This document shows, one piece after another, positions 10,613 to 22,400 of a stretch of 64,000 nucleotides of DNA; the stretch's first letter is position 1, and the number at the start of each line of letters is the position of its first letter. The notes under the pieces are model-generated. The model did not search any database and was not told the origin of the DNA. It saw only the letters and a program-made list of their open reading frames with translations. The stretch is from Drosophila miranda (Eukaryota > Arthropoda > Insecta > Diptera > Drosophilidae): NCBI RefSeq assembly GCF_003369915.1, contig NC_046673.1, forward strand, positions 15,918,001 to 15,982,000, written 5' to 3'. The position numbers and the translations under genes were made by a program.

Positions 10613-13600
10613 ATGAATTCAAATTCCTGCAGCGACAGCAGCAACGATTCGATGGCCAATCCGTTGCAAATGAACTTTGGACAGCCGCAGCTGCAGTCGC
10701 TACAGCAGGAGCGCTACGTGTGGGAAATGCGAACGCGCAGTCCCAATGTGACGCCCGCCAGCACAGTACTCAACTCCCCGGACCTGAACGCCGAGCTGCC
10801 GTACGCACCGCTGCAGGGCCAGTCGCCGGGACAGATGTCTATGGGCTATGGGGAAACCGGCGGACAGATGGCCTCCTCCTACTACTACCAGCGGCCTCAT
10901 CTCCATCAGATCCGTGTGGGACGTAGTCCGGGCAGTCAGTTCGATGCCCACGAATCCCTGCCGCAGGTAAGAAATCTGTATCTATATATTCCGATGGGGG
11001 TTTATCTGGAGTCTCCTCTGACCTTGAAAAGAATATCGAGGAAATGCGCACTCGAATATTTGTGATGAGGTTTTATCTGTTTCCTCTTCAAACCGTCCTC
11101 CTAAGAACCACCGAATATTGTACGGTCTTGGTATTGGTCTCCACGATTGGAGACAAAACATTCAACCTGTCTCCAAGTTCTGGCACATATTATTTGCCAA
11201 CCATCTAACCATCCGTTCTACGTTCTGTTCTATTTTATCTGTGCAGGGTCGTGCCAGTCCCGGGTCGCCAACGGACGTGGGCAAGGCCGATGGCCAGTGC
11301 CTGAGGGATGGGGAGATAGTCGTCTTTGACGACATTGACACCAACTGGATGAACAAGGCCGCCCCGGTGATGCGCTCAGACAGCCAGGAGGATATCCTGA
11401 AGGTGACCAAAATGATTGGCCAGCTGCCCATAGCCGAGTACGAGGGATCGCCGCGTCGATTTGGCAACCAACCGGCAGCCGGCTCACGCAAGCGACCCCC
11501 GGGTTTTCCACAGCGCGTCTCGCCCACAGCGAGCGGCGTCGGTGGCGGCGGTGGCAGCGGCAGCGGCAGCAGCAACCACAATGTGGCCGGCAAGGCCGCG
11601 TCGGGCAATCTGATAGATCTGATCGATCACGAGGAGGACGGCAGGACGGCGGCAGCAAGAGAGAAAACACCAGCATTCGATTACTTGTATGAGTTCTCGG
11701 AAACGCGCAAGGTTCTGGAGGAGTTCTTCAAGGCCAATCCCGACGATGAGAAACGTTTCGCGGACTACACCACAGAGAGCGGCGATGATGTGCCCAATTC
11801 GGTGAGTAGATGACCGTTCAAGAAGAAGAAGGATTCCTCTTAATGAATGGAATTGTTCCTCCAGCAGCAGCAGCAGCAGGAACATCCGGCAACGACACCG
11901 ATGGAGCAGGCATACATTGGCCAGCGCCTGGCTAGGATACCCAAAGAGGAGCTTTACATGGTTCATCGTTCGCCCAGCAGGAAGCAGGTGAGGACGCGGA
12001 GACGGCAGCTCTGACTCCAATCGTACCCTGTCTCTGAAGGCGATCTAAAATATTCCTTTGCTTCCACAGCAGCCGCCCAGTGAACACAACAACGTCAGTG
12101 TACCGACTGTGTATCAGGAGCAGCACAACGATATTGAGCTGTATATCGATTCGAATAGCCGCAGCAGCGGCGACCTGGCGGACACCGAACTGGAGGCGAA
12201 TCTGCGCAGACATTCGCGCAACTTTACCCTCTCGCCGGAGACGACGGACTACGATTCGAACTGCGGCGATTTAGATAGCCTGTCGAATGACATCAACTGC
12301 CCCACAGACTACGGCAAGCTGTACACGAGCATGCCCGTGCTGGAGGATGGCCTCAGCAGTGGCCATGCCTCCGATACGGAGAACAATGTATCTGTTGTCT
12401 GTGACAAGCAGGCACAACAGCCACAGCCACAGCAGCAGCAGCAACCGACCGTCCACGAGCACAATGGCAACGCAAATGGCAATGGCACTGCTGTAAATGG
12501 TGAGCGATTGGAGAACGAATACAACAACAGTGCCAGCCTGGCGACTGTCACAACCGATGCCTCACAATCGGCGCTGATAAGTGACTTTGCCTCGCTGCCG
12601 ATGCCGATGCCACCGCCACTGCCACTGCCACTGCCCTGCACACCGCCGCAGATTGAACTGCCAGACACGGACAGCCTCGAGCACGAGCCCATGCAAGCCG
12701 AACAGGCCACAGCGACTGCAGCGGATTGCGGCGATTGCTGCCCCATGGAGCAATCCCACTATGGAGCAGTCTATGCAGCAGCGGCATCCGCAGGAAGTGC
12801 CGTCCAGCAGCCGGCCACAGCGGCAGTGGAGATCCAGGAGGCCATGAAGGAGATACGCACGGCCCTGCAGCGGGCCAAGACGCAGCCGGACAAGCTCAAG
12901 TTCTGTGACGAAGTCCTGCCAACCGAACCGGAGTCCCCCGTGTGGGTGCCACGCAAATGCGGTGCGGCGGCAACAGCAACGCCGGCCGCAGCTGTGCCGG
13001 AGGAGGAGCCTGATACCGATCTGGAAACGGATCGATTGTTGGGCCAGCAGCGGCACGAGGAGCAGGACTTTTTCTCCGATCAGGTGAGGGTCGGGTCGGG
13101 TGATGCCCATTCCAATATCGTGACTTATTTAGATCTTTGCGCAGCCTCGGGCCCCCGATAGCAATGCCAACGAGGGAACGGAAATAGCCAGCAGCAATGG
13201 ACATCTCAATGGCGGTTGCATTGACAACAACAATCCCAAGCCGCAGACCTATTCGACGGCCACAATTCGGCAGGGTATCGGTACCTCCCTGACGCCCAAT
13301 TCGCCGGACATTTGCCAGATTGTGGGCACGGCGGACATCACGATCAGCGGGTCCCCGGAGAAGCTGCAGTTCACCAAGAGTCCGACGGGATCCATCAAGT
13401 CGTTAAAGGACTCGGCCAATAGCGACAAGAAAGCCAAGTCGCGGAACAAGGAGGGTGAGTGGGGAGGGAACGGCACTCGGAACACTCGGAACGACGCCCC
13501 CCGTTTACTGCTGCTGTTGTGGTTCCATTTGTACTGATTATCTCTTTCTCTCTCTCTCGAATATCCTACATTTTAACATTTCACGCTGCAATCCGCGCAC

Positions 13601-15817
13601 TTTATTTCCACCCATTTACATATTTGTGATGTGCGTCATGTAAGTGTCTCTGTCTCCTGCTCAAGCTGTCTCTCTCTCTCTATCTCTCTTGCTACCACAC
13701 TGTCTACCTCTCACTCTCTCTGTGCCATGTGTCTCATTGTCTATCTCCCTGTTTGTACTGTGGCTTACGAAGCGATCAGGCAGCAGCAGGCTTAAGCGTG
13801 AGGCTCCATGAAATATATCAGTTATACGTAGTTCTAGATTATAGTTTATACGATAGTATATAGGATATATTGGTAAGGAATTGCTTCAAGTTTCTTTGGC
13901 TTTCACTTTTTGCAGCAAGAATAGGGACACACATTGATGGGATTAAATGATGGATTTTGGATTCTGTAGAAGGGAAAGGGCCATCGATTTCGGTCTACAA
14001 TTAGCCATTGAGTTGATAGATTAGTTGTTTTTGAGACTGTCTCCAGCGAAGAGCGAAGAGACTGAAGTAGCCTGCCACTGCCTGAACGTGTCAAAGAGTG
14101 CATCAACAGGGCAGTCACATTCGCATGCCGCCTGTACCTACTGTATGCCTCATATATCTAAATCTAATCGTATGTTTTAGGTCTATTGGAACCCAAAGTT
14201 CTCATTGAGGGCGTACTCTTCCGCGCCAAGTATCTGGGATCGACGCAGCTCGTATGCGAGGGCCAGCCGACCAAGTCGACGCGAATGATGCAGGCCGAAG
14301 AGGCTGTGTCCCGGATCAAGGTGAGTGTAACCGTGACCCCCGCACCGACACGTAGTGGCCCCATCCTACCCTACCTCATTGCTAGGCTATTGCTATGTGC
14401 TAAATGTGTGTCGTGTCTAAACTTTCTCGTTCGCTTTTCTCGTTCCCTGCTGCGCATTCCTTTTGATAGGCTTTGGTAAGAGATTGTTCGATTGTTAATC
14501 CCCTCTCCATGGCTGTCCGAAATCAGCAGATACTGATCTCTGTTTTCTGTTTGTATTCATTTCCATCGTCCATGTAGGCACCCGAGGGCGAGAGCCAGCC
14601 TAGCACGGAGGTGGATCTGTTCATATCAACCGAGAAGATAATGGTGCTAAACACAGACCTCAAGGAGATCATGATGGACCATGCCCTGCGCACCATTTCC
14701 TACATAGCCGACATCGGGGATCTGGTGGTGCTGATGGCCCGTCGCCGGTTCGTGCCCAACAGTTTGGGTGATACGAATCCCAGCCCCGGTCCAAATCCGC
14801 TGGGAAGTGATTCCCCCAATCCTCCGCTGGCGGCGGCGGCCATCGAGGCAGCAGACTCCTCGCCACCAAAGGAGCCCGCCCAGGTGCTGCACAATAAGCA
14901 CAATCGGACTCCGAAGATGATCTGCCACGTGTTCGAGAGCGATGAGGCGCAGTTCATTGCGCAGTCGATTGGCCAGGCCTTCCAGGTGGCCTACATGGAG
15001 TTCCTCAAGGCCAATGGCATCGAGAACGAGAACCTGGCCAAGGAGATGGACTACCAGGAGGTGCTCAACAGTCAGGAGATCTTTGGCGACGAGCTAGAGA
15101 TATTCGCCAAGAAGGAGCTCCAGAAGGAGGTTGTCGTCCCCAAGGCGAAGGGCGAAATCCTTGGTGTTGTCATCGTCGAATCCGGCTGGGGCTCGATGCT
15201 GCCGACGGTCGTGATTGCCAACCTAATGTCCACCGGGGCTGCCGCCCGTTGCGGCCAGCTGAACATTGGCGACCAGCTGATAGCCATCAATGGCATGAGC
15301 CTGGTCGGTCTGCCGCTCTCCACCTGCCAGAGCTACATACGCAATGCCAAGAATCAAACTGCCGTCAAGTTCACCGTTGTGCCCTGTCCCCCCGTCGTCG
15401 AGGTGAAGATACTGCGCCCCAAGGCCCTGTTCCAGTTGGGTTTCAGTGTCCAGAATGGCGTGGTAAGAGATTGATAGCCCCCTGCCCCCCCGCCTCGCAA
15501 CGATTGCTTTCTTCTACTAAGTGCCTGTTTCCATGCCCTACCCTAGATCTGCAGTCTGCTGCGCGGAGGAATCGCCGAGCGCGGCGGTGTCCGGGTGGGT
15601 CATCGCATCATCGAGATCAACAATCAGAGTGTGGTGGCCGTACCCCACGATACCATTGTCAAGCTCTTGTCATCCTCTGTAGGCGAGGTAAGCGCACGCT
15701 GCATTTCCATTCTCTTTTCTCCTTTCACGTTTTGCATTTCCTCAGATCCTGATGAAGACTATGCCCACGTCCATGTTTCGTTTGCTCACTGGCCAGGAGA
15801 CGCCTATCTATATATAA
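10613..15817 (+). CDS. X11L: X11/Mint family adaptor (PTB-PDZ-PDZ), nine exons
   Basis: Exons 10613-10966, 11247-11801, 11865-11987, 12070-13083, 13145-13454, 14181-14320, 14578-15462, 15547-15687 and 15746-15817 join in phase to 1197 residues. Residues 1-780 are long and low-complexity (Gln, Ala, Pro), with a conserved-looking block near 262-303 ([18 protein letters not shown]). A PTB domain (about 787-985; [44 protein letters not shown]) carries a Pro/Ser-rich loop insertion. PDZ1 (about 1022-1105) and PDZ2 (about 1110-1185; [10 protein letters not shown]) follow, ending in the family's C-terminal PIYI. Mammalian Mints bind the APP NPxY tail and presynaptic proteins, and this neuronal adaptor role is inferred from the family. 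Drosophila has a second paralogue, X11Lbeta, so the symbol is likely rather than certain. The gene converges on Pp2C1. Confidence 0.85.
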
Positions 15818-15964
15818 AAAATATGTATCTGCTCACACACGACCCCCCGCACTCCGTTGGAAGCACTGTACCACTGTAAATCGAAAAGTCTCTAAATGCA
15901 CTCGATTTCTCTTCAATTGAAACACCTATCAATCATCAGCTTTATATCGAGCCGTCTGTGTGGA

Positions 15965-16266
15965 ATCGATGCGGATTCGAACAGTTGTCACGCGACAATA
16001 ACTGCACCTAGAATCGATCCGGGTTCTAACTGGATGAGCCTCAAAATTGATCAACTTTAAGTCGAGCAGCTTTAAAACAAAACCATGCATTAATATCGAT
16101 ACACGGTTAATCGATTTGTAGCCTGCCAATCATCGAAAGCAATTAAACGCCAAATCCCGACAAAGTGCAGCTGTTTGTGGAACAAAGCAAAGCAGAAACA
16201 GCTTTAAAATGGTACGTCTGTGAAACGTAGCGAATGTAAATCGATTAACTTTCGATGTAAATCGAT
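15965..16266. promoter_or_regulatory. Cluster of six ATCGAT sites
   Basis: ATCGAT occurs at 15965, 16013, 16095, 16110, 16240 and 16261, with further CGAT half-sites between them. Such motifs are bound by DREF and BEAF-32 in Drosophila. The function here, just past the X11L stop, is unknown. Confidence 0.4.
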
Positions 16267-17669
16267 GAAATGAAATGGATCGCATCGCTATGGAAACAAC
16301 TCGCACTTTGACTACAACACTTTAATCAGTCTCACTCAGTGTTCAATGCTTTTTGGTTGCTTGGCTTCCCTTCCGTTCGCTTGTCCTTCTTTGTATATGA
16401 AAAAGACTGAATTTTGAGATAGTGTGTGCGTGCGTGGATGGATGGGGGTGTGTGTGAGTGCGAGTGCGCGTGTGTGTCTGTGTCTGTGTACAGCAAAATA
16501 CTCAAATTGTAAAGTACTCAAACTCAACCTGTCTCCTGTGTCCCACGAATGTCCCCCCTTGTCCACACCCAACCAAACACCTCTCCTCATGTATAACAAT
16601 AGTTTAAGCATTCGATTGAATTTACTTGCAAGCAATTTATTTATTAGCTATGATATGATTTCCGTGTAAATTAACCCTAAGCTTACCGTATTTAATATTA
16701 TTTTTTAACTACATTTATAATTTCGATGAAAGGAAACAAAACAAAAAACACTTTATGCCAAAAAGAGATACGCTATAAGGGATATGTACGCGATAAGCTG
16801 AGTTTTCGTTGAATTTTTATTGTATAAAGAGAGAGCCGTTATGGATTATTATTGCAATACCGAGATATCATAATTATATTTATAGCATAGCATTAGTAAC
16901 CAAAGCCATGCCTGCAACAACCACACAAAGCCCGCAATACCACAACAACAAAATAAACAAAACAGAAAACAAAAAAATGCATTTAAGAGCGTCAAAGTTA
17001 AGCGAATGTTTAAGATTCTGTATCTACTATCTGATCTGTATATGTACAAGAAATCTACACACTTCTCGATCGAATTATTGCCATACACACACATATGTTA
17101 TGTACACATACATATGTACTGTACGTACGCTTTGCATAGGGGTATCTGTATATGTATTTGATATAGAGATGAATCGATAACAATAAGCAAAACAGCAAAA
17201 GTAATACGAAGAACAATAATTTCAGCATTGTCTAGTTTCTGTTAAGCGAGAGGATACATGTATAAGAATGGGATCCCAGGATCACGAGAATATCGAGTGC
17301 GAGTGGCAGCAGCGAGACAAAGTTAGCGAGAGGAGGAGATCGAGAGAGCTTATTTTTGCATATTTAAAACAATGAAGATTAAAGATGAAGACAAAGATGA
17401 ACAAAACAAACAGCAAATCAACAAAAAAGCTAATATTGAAATCCACATATAGACATATGTACGTATGTTATTAATCTAAATGGAAATGACTAAAGAATAT
17501 TCTAAATATTTCAAGTGCAGGTAACAAAAAAAAAAAAAACAAAAAAACGCAAGTTAATAATATTTATATATACATATATATATACTTCTGATCGCCATTC
17601 GGAAGCGCAGGCGCAATATTTTTGCAATACACAAACACACACAAAAGCCACAAGACAGAACAATTGATG

Positions 17670-17675
17670 AATAAA
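17670..17675 (+). terminator. Candidate X11L poly(A) signal
   Basis: AATAAA about 1.85 kb after the X11L stop. Other AT-rich near-matches exist, so its use is uncertain. Confidence 0.25.
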
Positions 17676-17924
17676 TTTCCAAACCTACTTGGACACAGCA
17701 TCACCAAGAAAGTCTACAACTCTCTGCTACTGCGCCTCTAACTAACTTCTAAAACCAAACACTAATCGTATACTACTTAATGCAATTTATTTATTAATAT
17801 TTAACACATGGCAGAATACAGCAAACAAAATGAAACAACAACAAATAAACTACATTTATACACAAAAGCAAATTCAATTATATAGCCGGTTCGGGATGGT
17901 TAGCGATTGCCCAATTTTGAATAT

Positions 17925-18082
17925 TTCTGTTCGCCTGATATCCCAGATCTTAAATTTTTCGTTTTTCACCATTTTGAGTGGTTGACAACAACAACATTTT
18001 AGACAACAACAACCCTCAGCTTGCGAATGCTTAAATGGCAGAAAACGAGAAATTTCCGATGAGGGATACCAGGCGAACAGAA
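17925..18082. repeat. Foldback: about 50-bp imperfect inverted repeat with a 58-base loop
   Basis: Arm 17925-17974 pairs with arm 18033-18082 at about 41 of 50 positions; shared blocks include TTCTGTTCGCCTG, TATCCC, AATTT and TCGTTTT. A third, direct partial copy starts near 18175 (TTCTGTTCGCCT...CATCCCAGAT...TTTTGAGTG). The sequence TTAGCGATTG or a close match occurs on both sides (about 17900 and 18101). Confidence 0.75.
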
Positions 18083-19404
18083 GTCAGCGGCAAGCAACTT
18101 TAGCGATTGAAAAAATGTGTTGCATACTTATGGGGGAAACTAAAAACAATATTTTTTAAACCAGCGACCGACCTGTTCTGTTCGCCTCGCATCCCAGATT
18201 TCAAAATTGGAAAATCTCGGTTTTGAGTGCACTCAAATTTAGCGTTTCCATGCGAATATCATCCCTGATTCGGTCGATGGAAAATTTAGCTGATCTGCCT
18301 AGTACGGCTTTATTTTAAAATGGAGCGCTACAATAGCAGGAGCGAGAGAGCTCACATAATAAATATCCAGAACTAGCTATGAAATAGCTGGTTTGCCAGT
18401 AGTGCGGACAGAGGAAATTTTAGGTGTGACCGTAGGCTGCAAGTTCGATACGCTTATTGTTATCGGCGCCAGATTCGATATTTTCTCTCAGATCCGAACA
18501 CAACACAAAAATTAGCTGTGATATTATGAATACTATGGATTCATGCATTCCTCTTATTCGCTGCAAAAGCCGAGAGAAAAACTTTTCAATTTAATTATGT
18601 AAAAATATCAATGTATTTCATAAGATAGTCCTAGATGAGCGACCACGACGACATGAAATAAATATATACTAATTAAAACGAGGACCACCTTCAAGAGATA
18701 GCATCACACATATCAGAAGAAAAAAATAAAATATATACATATATGTATGTATATATATATATTAAAATTATTAGCATCTTTTCACTGTTAATTTTACGCT
18801 CAATGACGAAAACTTAATTACTAAAATTGGTATTGGCTTAAGTTTAAATTATTAAATAAATACAATTCCGATTGAAAGTATTATTACGCGAAAAAAGATC
18901 GGAAACGGATGTGGATATAATTAATATGTGATGTGTTTGCGTTATTACAAAAAATATATATAGATATATATCTTTAATATATCGGTCTACACGATGAATT
19001 TATTTTATACCTATTTTGCACTCTGCATAATATATATACATATGTATATATATACATATATATACGCTTTCGTCTGTGCATATATATCGAATCTCTGAAT
19101 GGGTGCGTGTGTGTGGTGGTTTCAGAACTAATATTTCTCTATTTACAACAAAAACGACACTGATATATGTTTGTGTGGGGAAGGGGCTGTTGAGGTGGGA
19201 TGCCTCGGGGTGTATGATAAATTTAGGCAGCTATTTGGCATTTCTCATAATTTAACAATGAAGAAAAATATGTATATGTATATATATATATATATATAAA
19301 TTGTGTTTGTCCAAAATGGTCAGAGGATTGATGCACCTCATGCTGCTGATTTGTACTTGGAATTGCTCCCGCTGTGTGCCCATATCCGATAGAATCACAT
19401 CCGA

Positions 19405-22400
19405 TCAGCGCCTGCGTGTCGTCGCCTGTTGCTGATGCTGCTGCTGCTGCTGCTGCTGCGATGTGGCGGCACCTGATTGCTCTTGATTTCCGCCTCGATT
19501 GCGCACACTGTAACAGCTGATGGCTGTCATCATCATCCTATGACTGGTGATGCTAGTGCCGCCGCCGCCGCCGCTGCCATTGCTGTTGCTGCTGGTGCTC
19601 CCCGTGCCGGGTGGCGCTCCTTTTGCCACCTGCTGGCGACTGCTGCGCAGGGACCATCGTTTGTTCAGCTGCACAGCGGAGGCGGCCATGGCCGCCGTGT
19701 AGGCCCGGGTGCCAATGGCCAATGTGGGTACGACTATGTTGAGCTTTTTAGGCGAAGGCGGTGGCCGGGCAGAGATGGCACCCGCTCCATTGCATGACGA
19801 TTGCAGACGCGTCGGCTTGCTAAACGGTGATGGTGTATTGGCGTTCCCGCTTGACCCCCCACCGGTCATAGCGGCATTCAGTGTACTCCGGCGTAGGCTG
19901 CGTCGCTGTTCGCGCTCCTGTTGGGTGCGCTTGAGGCGCCGACTGGCAGTATTGCTTCCGGAATTGCTGCTGCCACTGGCACTGGCGACGACGCTTTGTG
20001 TGCTGGTGGCTCCTCCTCCACCTCTACTATTCACATTCACAGGCAATGGAGCAGCTGTCGCTCCATTCACGGCTGTGGCTTCCACTCCCACTGTTGGGAC
20101 ATTCCTTGTCCTGAGCGTCCGTTTGGTCATGTCCATGCCGCCGACACTGCAGATGGTGCTACGCAGCTGGCGCTTGTTCACAGTTCCCGCACCCCCGCTG
20201 ATGGCTAGGGTCTGGCTGCGGCGAGTCATCATAATGGAACTGCTGCTGGTGTTGCTGCGGACGGTCCCATTGGTGTTCCCATTTCCGCTCCCGCTCTTGA
20301 TGCTGCTGCTGGTCGCAGCAATGATGCTCTTGCGGGCAGCAATTACAACTGAAGAAGACGAGTCATTGCCCGCTCCTCCTCCTGCACCTGCGGCTACAGC
20401 TGCTCCTCCGATTGCAATTGCTCCTGCTCCTGCGCCAACAGCGGCATCTCTGATGGACGCCGCACTCAAGGACCTGTTCTTGCAGTGCTTAAACACCTGT
20501 CGGAGCCGCGTCTGCATGTGCTGGTGATTCTCATTGGGCACATTCCGATATCGACGCATCTGACGGATGCGCTGCGATGTCACAGGCGTGGCTGCCACTG
20601 ATGCTGATGAGGCAGAAGCCAAATCATTAACCAGAGCATTGGCCCGATCGAGGGATGCTTGTGGTATGCAGTCGACCTCCTGCAGTTTCTGGATCTGTTC
20701 GATGATATAATGGACGGCATGGGCATCCTCCTTGCGGATCTCGGCCACTGTTTCACGCACCTGCGCCATCGCTGTGGTTAGGCCTGGCTCTGGGGCGGAT
20801 GTTGGTGTCGAGGGGAGGGTGGAGCTCACTTGATTGTCCTGAAGGGTGGGCGGTGACGGTGGTGATGACTCCTCCTCCTCGGGCTCTGGCTCGGGCTCCG
20901 GTTCCGGCTCTGTTTCCGTTCTTGTTGCCTTCTTCAAAGTGCTCCAACTGCTGGAAAATGTGAAATCTGTTTCACTGCAACTGGAACTGGAGCTGGAACT
21001 GCTGTAGGTGGCCTCCATATGCTCCTGCTCCCGCTGCAGTTGCTGCTCCCGCTCCAGAGCCACCTGCTCCTCCTCGGCCCGCTCCTGCTGCAGCAAAGCA
21101 TTCAATTCCAAGAGCTCCGATGGCTCTGGCTCCTTAGCGGTCGTCTCTTCTTCCTGATGCGCCTGCTGCTGTTGTTCCACGTACTCGGATGGCGTCCAAG
21201 TTTCCTGCTCTTGCTCCTGATCCTGTGGCTGGTGCGGATGCAGCTGATGCAACTGCTCTCGTCGCGTCTCCAGCTGTGTGAGGGAGTACCCCTCCTGCTG
21301 CTGATAGTGCTGCTGTTCCTGTATAATCTCCTGCATGCTGCGATCATCCATGGCAGCAGCAGCGGCCGCCTCCGCCTCGGCAGCAGCTGCCGCCGAACGG
21401 GAACGTGCCTTCTGCTCCTGTTCGTTGAGGAGCGTGTTGTAGGATTCGGCGAAACTGTAATCGGAGCCCAGGCAGCCCACACTGGAGCCGTAGCTGCCGA
21501 AGCTGCTCTCCAAATGCTGCTCCAGATGATGCTCCAGTTCGGTAAGCTCTCGGACTGCTCCTCCTCCGCTGGTGGTGCTGCTGCTGCTGCTTGAGGGGGC
21601 AGGAACCGAATGTCCGTACATGGCGGCGCGATCAATGAGAGTCCCATTGGAATAGTGATGCAAATGATGCTCCTCTTCCAGAATGACCACACTTTCGTCT
21701 GCCTCCGCCTCCAGCTGTTGCTCCACCAATCCACGCCAGGGATACACTCCCGTAGTGTTGGATTTCCGCCACTTCTTGCGATGATTGTGCAGACTCCGCT
21801 TGAGACGTTGGGCATCGTAGGAGAATCGCGGTAGCCGCTGCTGCAGCGCAGCTGCAGCCGCATCCGACTCGACTGCCACTTGTTCGGCGGGTTCGATGGC
21901 TTCACCCTCGAGATATTCGTCGGTTTCATCCTCCTCCTGCTCGTCCTCCTCTTCGATGGCATAGTAATCAAAATTGCGAAACGGCTCCGGCGGTAGATGC
22001 CGCTTCGCCAAGGCACTGTATGGGGCATCCAGAATGTAGTCCTCCTCCTCGATGCAGTGAGCTGGATCTGGACAGCTGTTCTCGCTATCCATTGCACTGT
22101 CCTCGTCGTCGGCATCCAGCAGGGCATCCACATCCACATCCACTTCCATATCCATATCGCAGGCATCTCTGCGTGCCGGCGGGCCATCGCAGGGAGATGG
22201 TATGGGGGAGGTCTCCTGGGAGGAGCCAGATGTCGTCGACGATGGTGTTAATATCACAGTTACCACGGACGTATTGTCCGCACGCATTTTTTTCGATGCC
22301 CACGTCTTGAGGGCCCGATCGACCAGGGCTTTGCTGGGGTTCATCACATCCTGCTCGTTGAGGATCTCGCCAATGAGATGCTGCTTTCGGACAGCGTCCA

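Larger units (their letters stand above)
15818..19404. other. Long convergent 3' UTR region of X11L and Pp2C1
   Basis: AT-rich sequence between the two stop codons. It contains an ATCGAT cluster at 15965-16266, a poly(A) signal candidate AATAAA at 17670-17675, a foldback at 17925-18082, and AT/TATA-type microsatellites near 18735-18760, 18955-18970, 19030-19065 and 19272-19298. No coding exon is supported. Confidence 0.6.
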
